This document shows positions 59,288-64,000 of a DNA stretch of 64,000 bases, piece by piece (position 1 is the stretch's first letter; each line of letters starts with the position of its first letter). The translations under genes and the position numbers were made by a program. The notes under the pieces are model-generated. The model worked only from the letters and a program-made list of their open reading frames with translations, ran no database searches and was not told where the DNA came from. Where the stretch lies: positions 124,001 to 188,000 of the forward strand of contig NZ_MDJR01000005.1 of assembly GCF_001730685.1 (NCBI RefSeq). The letters run 5' to 3'. The DNA comes from Caloranaerobacter ferrireducens. GTDB taxonomy: Bacteria > Bacillota > Clostridia > Tissierellales > Thermohalobacteraceae.

Positions 59288-60100
59288 ATGAATAGATTAA
59301 AAACGGCCTTATCAATAGGATTTATAATTATTCTATCTGTATTAAATTATGTATCGGCTGATAATTTTAATACTTCAATTAAAGAAAACACTTTAATAAA
59401 AGCATTTAATGAAACAGATGCTGAATTATTAGAGATAGATATGAATTTTACTGCAAAAATTAATGATACATATTTAGATTTAGATAATCTTAAAAAATTA
59501 AGCGAAAAAATCATAAACAAACTAAATATAGATGGTCTAAAAGTGGACAAGAACCTTTTTCAGGAAATGTACAACAATGATAACATAGCCAACTACTACT
59601 GTGAAGATATATCACAATCAAATGATCTCATACAATTAACGATATGGGGGAAGGATAAATATAAAAGGACTATTACAGCAATAATTTCTTCTTATAAAGA
59701 TCCGTATGATGGCAACAGTGAGACAGATTTAGTTATTGATGTAGTGCAAGAATATACAAAAGGTTTAAAAAAGACTATAGACGAAATTAGTAATGTTTAC
59801 AGTAGCTTCAATGCAAGACCAGAAATTACCACTTGCATTATTGGGACATTTAATGGAAAATTAAAGGAAGATGAGAAAATAAAAAAAGTATCTAAAGCAC
59901 TATATAGCATAAATGGCAGAAAAGTTGAAGGATTTTTTAATGATTCTCTTATCAGTATTTCTGCTTACTCACCTGCAATAGATGAATTTATCTATACAGG
60001 AAGCAATAAAATGAATATCAACATAGCGTTAAGATATAATGAATACGAAGATAAAACCTATATTTGGATAGGAACACCAATAATTACAATTGGGTACTAG
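59288..60100 (+). CDS. YwmB-like secreted protein
   Basis: A 270-residue exported protein of the YwmB (DUF1779, TATA-box-binding-like fold) family. It has a signal peptide (MNRLKTALSIGFIIILSVL) and an even alpha/beta pattern afterwards. In Bacillus ywmB lies between the ATP synthase operon and murAA-spoIID, exactly as here, which supports the assignment. Function is unknown. The start follows GAAGGAGG. Confidence 0.78.
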   Translation: MNRLKTALSIGFIIILSVLNYVSADNFNTSIKENTLIKAFNETDAELLEIDMNFTAKINDTYLDLDNLKKLSEKIINKLNIDGLKVDKNLFQEMYNNDNIANYYCEDISQSNDLIQLTIWGKDKYKRTITAIISSYKDPYDGNSETDLVIDVVQEYTKGLKKTIDEISNVYSSFNARPEITTCIIGTFNGKLKEDEKIKKVSKALYSINGRKVEGFFNDSLISISAYSPAIDEFIYTGSNKMNINIALRYNEYEDKTYIWIGTPIITIGY

Positions 60101-60370
60101 ATACTAGGTACTAGGTACTTGGTACTAGATTAAAAATGTAAAATTGAAAATTTAAAATGTAGAATTAGTTTATGGTTGATAGTCGATAATCAATAGTTGA
60201 TAGACTAAAAAACTATTAACTATCAACTATTGACTACTAAAAATTAATTCTACGCTACAGATGACTAACGAATAGCTAATGACGAATAACGAACGACGAA
60301 TAATACTAACGACTGTTGACTAAAAACTAATAACTTTTAAAACTTAACATTCAACATTTAGAATTTAAAA
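60091..60370. repeat. Mosaic of four heptameric repeat families
   Basis: GGTACTR units (60091-60129), AAAATKK units (60131-60165), TAGTYRA units in both orientations (60172-60240) and RCGAAYR units (60262-60303) succeed each other. CAATAGTTGATAG (60191-60203) and CTATCAACTATTG (60220-60232) form a perfect 13-pair hairpin. The whole gap between ywmB and murA is such repeat. Confidence 0.88.
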
Positions 60371-60394
60371 TTCTATAGTATGGGAGGAAACAAA

Positions 60395-61645
60395 TTGGCA
60401 AAAATCATTGTAGAAAAAAGTCCACCGTTAAAGGGGACGGTTAGAATAAGTGGAGCAAAAAATTCAGCCTTACCTATAATAGCAGCTTCATTATTATCAA
60501 CAGGGAAATGCATACTAGAAGATGTACCAGACTTAAAAGATGTAGACGTAATATGTGAGGTTCTATCTTCTTTAGGAGCGGATGTAAAAAGAGTTTCTAG
60601 AGAAAAACTGCAAATAAATGCATCAATAATAGATAATTTTGAAGCTCCATACGAGTTAATGAAAAAAATGAGAGCATCTTTTTTAGTTATGGGGCCTCTA
60701 TTGGCAAGAATGGGTAAAGCTAGAGTTTCAATGCCAGGAGGATGTGCAATAGGAACAAGACCGATAGATTTACATCTTAAAGGATTTAAAGCATTAGGAG
60801 CTAAAATTGAAGTAGGGCATGGATATGTAGAAGCTAGTGCCGATAAACTTAAAGGAGAAAAGATATATCTTGATTTCCCTAGTGTAGGAGCAACGGAAAA
60901 TATTATGATGGCAGCATCACTTGCAGAAGGAGAAACAATAATAGAAAATGCAGCACAAGAACCTGAAATAGTAGATTTAGCAAATTTCCTAAATAAAATT
61001 GGAGGAGATGTAAAAGGAGCGGGTACTAGCACAATAAAGATAAAAGGAGTAAAAACTTTAAATGGCGGCAGACATCAGATAATACCTGACAGAATTGAAG
61101 CTGGAACTTTTATGGTAGGAGCAGCTATAACTGGAGGAGATATAATCATAGAAAATATAATGGTAGACCATATAAAATCAATTATTGCTAAACTGAAAGA
61201 AGCAGGAGTAGAAATAATTGAAGATGGTGATAGAATTAGAGTAATAGGTAAAAAGCCTATAAAGGCTATTGATATAAAAACAATGCCGTACCCAGGGTTT
61301 CCAACAGATATGCAGGCACAATTTATGGCATTAATGAGTGTGGCTAATGGTACAAGTGTAATTATTGAAACTGTATTTGAAAATAGGTTTATGCATGTTG
61401 ACGAGTTAAAGCGAATGGGTGCAAATATTAAGATAGAAGGAAGAAGTGCAATTATACAAGGTACTAATAAGTTGATGGGAGCTCCTGTAAAAGCTACAGA
61501 TTTAAGAGCAGGAGCGGCATTAATACTTTCTGGACTTATAGCAGAAGGAAAAACAGAGATAAGTAATATATTCCATATAGATAGAGGATATTCAAATATA
61601 GAACAGAAATTATCAAATCTAGGAGCGAAGATATATAGGGAGTAG
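60395..61645 (+). CDS. murA: UDP-N-acetylglucosamine 1-carboxyvinyltransferase
   Basis: First committed step of peptidoglycan synthesis. The 416-residue protein has [10 protein letters not shown] at the N-terminus and the active-site C117 in [10 protein letters not shown], so it would be open to fosfomycin. The TTG at 60395 is chosen, seven bases after GGGAGG; the ATG at 60380 overlaps that site. Confidence 0.97.
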   Translation: MAKIIVEKSPPLKGTVRISGAKNSALPIIAASLLSTGKCILEDVPDLKDVDVICEVLSSLGADVKRVSREKLQINASIIDNFEAPYELMKKMRASFLVMGPLLARMGKARVSMPGGCAIGTRPIDLHLKGFKALGAKIEVGHGYVEASADKLKGEKIYLDFPSVGATENIMMAASLAEGETIIENAAQEPEIVDLANFLNKIGGDVKGAGTSTIKIKGVKTLNGGRHQIIPDRIEAGTFMVGAAITGGDIIIENIMVDHIKSIIAKLKEAGVEIIEDGDRIRVIGKKPIKAIDIKTMPYPGFPTDMQAQFMALMSVANGTSVIIETVFENRFMHVDELKRMGANIKIEGRSAIIQGTNKLMGAPVKATDLRAGAALILSGLIAEGKTEISNIFHIDRGYSNIEQKLSNLGAKIYRE

Positions 61646-61750
61646 AGGTTCGTTATTCGCTGTTGGCTTTTCGTTTTTCGAACAGCAAAAGACGAATAAC
61701 GAACGACGAATAAAACTAATGACTATTGACTGACGACTATTAATTATAAC
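61646..61750. repeat. Heptameric repeat, RCGAAYR with TGACTAT-type units
   Basis: Reverse TTCG units, forward ACGAATA, ACGAACG, ACGAATA units, then TGACTAT, TGACTGA, CGACTAT units. Confidence 0.85.
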
Positions 61751-61767
61751 AATCGACATGAAGACAT

Positions 61768-61803
61768 AAAGATTTCCAATTTCCCGGGAAATCTTTTTTT
61801 TTA
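61768..61803 (+). terminator. Intrinsic terminator of murA
   Basis: AAGATTTCC / GGAAATCTT followed by nine T residues, about 120 bases after the stop because repeats intervene. Confidence 0.88.
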
Positions 61804-61807
61804 TGAC

Positions 61808-62074
61808 AAATTAGGTACTAGGTACTGGATGAAGGTTATTCGTGGTTCGCTGTTCGCTTTTCGATAGATTATAGTTAATAATTTTTGTCCATTGTAAATT
61901 GTAAATTGCTCATTGTTAATTATATTAGATGTTAATTGATTGCCTACTATACTCAGTTCCATGCCTTCTGACACCTATAAATTGTAAACTATTAACCAAT
62001 TTTCTATTTTCAATTTTTAATTTTACATTTTTGTCCCCTGTCCTCTGTCTCCTGGCAACTGCTCCCTGCTGAAT
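61808..62074. repeat. Mosaic of five heptameric repeat families
   Basis: In order: GGTACTA units, TTCG units, TTGTAAA-type units (61890-61921), TTTTNAA units (61999-62031) and TGTCCCC, TGTCCTC, TGTCTCC units (62032-62070). The 7-base step is kept through each change. No gene is seen here. Confidence 0.85.
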
Positions 62075-62103
62075 GCATATCTCTCCAACATAAATCATAA
62101 TTA
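62075..62103 (+). promoter_or_regulatory. Possible sigma-E-type promoter of spoIID
   Basis: GCATATC, a 14-base spacer and CATAATTA resemble the mother-cell sigma-E consensus, which controls spoIID in Bacillus. Confidence 0.4.
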
Positions 62104-62140
62104 TATTTAAGAACAAATTATATAAACTAAGGGGGACATT

Positions 62141-63124
62141 ATGAGGGAACTAGGTTTATACTTACTTTTTTTATTATTTATAATAATCATAATTCCGGCA
62201 TTATTATTAATAGGTGGTATTTCAGGTACAAAATATAGAGGTAAAGATATAGAAGATTTAAATAAAAATAATATTATAAAAGTTTATAATGTCAATACAA
62301 AAAAAGTTGAAGAATTTGAATTAGATGAATATATAAAAGGAGTAGTTGCAGCTGAAATGCCAGCAGCTTTTGAAATGGAGGCTTTAAAAGCTCAGGCAGT
62401 AGCTGCTAGAACATATGCAATATATCATTTAGAAAAATTTAAAGATGGGCATCCAGATCATCCCGAAGCACCATTATGTACAGGAATACATTGTCAAGCT
62501 TGGCTTTCTAAAGATGAGCTTATCAAACTGCATTCAGAAAATTGGATGAAAGAATATTGGCCCAAGATAGAAGAAGCAGTAGATAGTACAAAAGGATTAA
62601 TTATTACATATAACGGTAAGCCAATCGAACCCCTTTTTCATTCAACAAGTGGGGGCATGACAGAAGACTCAGAAGCAGTATTTGCTTCAAAAATTCCATA
62701 TCTTAGAAGTGTTCCTAGCCCTTATGAAGATGGAGCACCAAAATTGAGAGATGTAGTTAAAATGACAGTTGATGAATTTATTTCAAAATTAAAAAGTAAG
62801 TATCCAAACGCAAATCTAACCAAAAATAACTTACAGCAAAAAATTAAACTTATAGAAAGAAGTCAGAGTGGCAGGGTTATGAAACTTATGATAGACGGTG
62901 AAATTGTTTCGGGTAGAGAAATAAGAAGTTTATTTAATCTTAACTCCACTAACTTCAAAATAACATTAAAAAGAAATGGATATATCGAAATAGAAACTTT
63001 AGGTTATGGCCATGGTGTTGGAATGAGTCAATGGGGAGCTAATGGAATGGCAAAAAAAGGAAGCAACTTCGAAGAGATTTTAAAACATTATTATACAGGA
63101 GTAGAAATAAAGAAGGTATATTAA
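62141..63124 (+). CDS. spoIID: Stage II sporulation protein D
   Basis: A membrane-anchored lytic transglycosylase needed for engulfment. The 327-residue protein has one N-terminal membrane helix (about 4-27). Its core has EYIKGVVAAEMPAAFEMEAL, with the probable catalytic glutamate, and GYGHGVGMSQWGANGMAKKG near the C-terminus. The start follows AGGGGG. It lies after murA as in Bacillus. Confidence 0.96.
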   Translation: MRELGLYLLFLLFIIIIIPALLLIGGISGTKYRGKDIEDLNKNNIIKVYNVNTKKVEEFELDEYIKGVVAAEMPAAFEMEALKAQAVAARTYAIYHLEKFKDGHPDHPEAPLCTGIHCQAWLSKDELIKLHSENWMKEYWPKIEEAVDSTKGLIITYNGKPIEPLFHSTSGGMTEDSEAVFASKIPYLRSVPSPYEDGAPKLRDVVKMTVDEFISKLKSKYPNANLTKNNLQQKIKLIERSQSGRVMKLMIDGEIVSGREIRSLFNLNSTNFKITLKRNGYIEIETLGYGHGVGMSQWGANGMAKKGSNFEEILKHYYTGVEIKKVY

Positions 63125-63148
63125 TAAAAGTTTTTGTTAAAGTAAATT

Positions 63149-63168
63149 AAAGTGACTTTGGTCGCTTT
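63149..63168 (+). other. Hairpin without T tract after spoIID
   Basis: AAAGTGAC / GTCGCTTT with one G-T pair. It resembles the stem of the terminator at 63432, on the other side of the inserted element. Confidence 0.5.
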
Positions 63169-63196
63169 CAGACTGTAGACAAAATAAAACTATAAT

Positions 63197-63400
63197 GATT
63201 GAAAAAATATAAGCGAATAATTACAAAGCTTTAGCAAAGAAAACTTGATGAAGAATTTCAGAAAAATCCGTAGGCTTAGCATGGACGCTAAGCCAGCATC
63301 TTACAAGACAGGACGTCTTGATTAGGTGCGTTAGGATTTTTCGAAATTATGAATCTTAGTTTTCTCTAAAGATTTGTTTATGAGTGTTATTTTTTCAATC
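63197..63400. repeat. Large dispersed hairpin element, inverted full copy
   Basis: The outer arms GATTGAAAAAATA / TATTTTTTCAATC start a stem of about 70 bases per arm. The head is GGCTTAGC / GCTAAGCC plus CAAGAC / GTCTTG. The head is the reverse complement of that at 40093-40288. The arms share sequence with 33510-33592, with a compensated base change. Confidence 0.85.
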
Positions 63401-63431
63401 TATTAAGAAATATAATTTTATCAAAAAGCTC

Positions 63432-63456
63432 AAAGCGACTTTAGTCGCTTTTTTGT
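63432..63456 (+). terminator. Intrinsic terminator
   Basis: AAAGCGACT / AGTCGCTTT followed by T residues. Confidence 0.88.
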
Positions 63457-63464
63457 TTTGTCTG

Positions 63465-63505
63465 ATAGCCAATGACGAATAGCAAACGACGAATTGCGAA
63501 TAGCT
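63465..63505. repeat. Heptameric repeat, RCGAAYR family
   Basis: ACGAATA, GCAAACG, ACGAATT, GCGAATA units. Confidence 0.75.
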
Positions 63506-63588
63506 TTTTAAAATTTTATCCCAAAAATCAAAAAACATGTATTAAATACTAATAAATGGTGATAATACTAGGTGTGGAGGTGGTCTAT

Positions 63589-64000
63589 TTGGAAGATAAA
63601 AACAATTATCAGGAAAATAGATGGTTAAGTTTTAGGAATAATATTTCAAAATTTTTAGATAAAGATGGTTTTTATTTTATTTTATTCTTATGCATTTGTA
63701 TAGTAGCGACAACTGCCGTTTGGGTTTCTAATAACAACTTAAATAAATATAAAACAATAGAAAATAATGATGACTTGCTTTTAGCCGAAGAGCCAGATTC
63801 AGATGTAGAATTTTCATTAATTGATGAAGAGGAAGATATCAATATTCCAGATATAGAAGTAGTAGAAGTAACAAATGATAAAGAGCCTAAGGAAACAAAA
63901 GATAAAGAGACCAAGTCTACAGAAAAACAAAAGACAAAGGCTGTAAGTTCTTCGAAAGTAACAGTTAAAAAGAAGGCTAAAAGTAAAGTAAAGTCAATGA
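63589..64000 (+). CDS. Partial gene, probable SpoIIQ-like protein (5' part)
   Basis: The first 137 codons of a gene cut by the window edge. The TTG start follows GGAGGTGG. A single membrane helix (about 27-46) is followed by an acidic then lysine-rich linker. Type II membrane topology and a position after spoIID are typical of the SpoIIQ-like M23 peptidases that form the engulfment channel. The peptidase domain would lie beyond the window, so this is inferred from context. Confidence 0.6.
   Translation, partial: MEDKNNYQENRWLSFRNNISKFLDKDGFYFILFLCICIVATTAVWVSNNNLNKYKTIENNDDLLLAEEPDSDVEFSLIDEEEDINIPDIEVVEVTNDKEPKETKDKETKSTEKQKTKAVSSSKVTVKKKAKSKVKSM

Noticed and set aside
61925-62116. Reverse-strand small gene between murA and spoIID
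   Set aside because: The frame runs through heptameric repeats, and its composition follows the repeat units.

Overview
The window is AT-rich DNA with short intergenic gaps, strong GGAGG-type ribosome binding sites, frequent TTG and GTG starts, and sporulation genes (spo0F-like, spoIID, a spoIIQ-like fragment). This points to an anaerobic, spore-forming Firmicute of the Clostridia/Tissierellia type. Genes for lysine fermentation (kal, kce), an ATP synthase c subunit with the complete sodium ligand set, and many S-layer-homology (SLH) proteins fit that picture. The species itself is inferred, not proven.

Layout. Positions 1-21 kb form a cell-surface region: six SLH proteins, a large Vpr-like subtilase, a C-terminal processing protease, a TolC-like protein and the probable main S-layer protein with a structured leader. 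CTP synthase (pyrG) sits in the middle of it. Positions 21-44 kb follow the conserved Firmicute housekeeping order known from Bacillus (pyrG, spo0F, fba, transaldolase, glpX, rho, rpmE, tdk, prfA, prmC, tsaC, ywlE, rpiB, upp). It is interrupted by kal-kce and a zinc-ribbon gene, and glpX is doubled. At 40-43 kb come dCMP deaminase and two envelope-glycan genes (tagO-like, UDP-GlcNAc 2-epimerase). A CoA-transferase pair follows at 43.5-44.9 kb. Positions 44.9-51.5 kb carry an agr-type quorum-sensing cassette: a LytTR regulator, a membrane protein, a histidine kinase, AgrB, a 45-residue AgrD-type peptide that is easy to miss, a secreted amidase and a decaying tail of pseudogenes. The cassette is flanked by two copies of the 3' end of the CoA-transferase B gene, which suggests it was inserted or duplicated there. 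Positions 51.7-59.1 kb are a complete F1Fo ATP synthase operon, followed by ywmB, murA, spoIID and the start of a spoIIQ-like gene.

The most unusual global feature is a set of intergenic tandem repeats with a 7-base period. They fall into at least five sequence families (RCGAAYR, GGTACTR, TAGTYRA, AAAATKK/TTTTNAA and TGTCCYC). They lie in more than twenty gaps, often ending just upstream of a ribosome binding site, and even inside the ATP synthase operon. Two further dispersed hairpin elements are present, one with compensatory stem changes between copies.

How the genes work together: the SLH proteins would anchor to a pyruvylated cell-wall glycan for which tagO and the epimerase supply precursors. 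The agr cassette probably senses a cyclic peptide and drives its own peptide gene through paired LytTR-type sites. Kal, Kce and the CoA-transferase fit amino-acid fermentation. The ATP synthase with a sodium-type c ring, and the nearby cation antiporter, fit a sodium-based energy budget.
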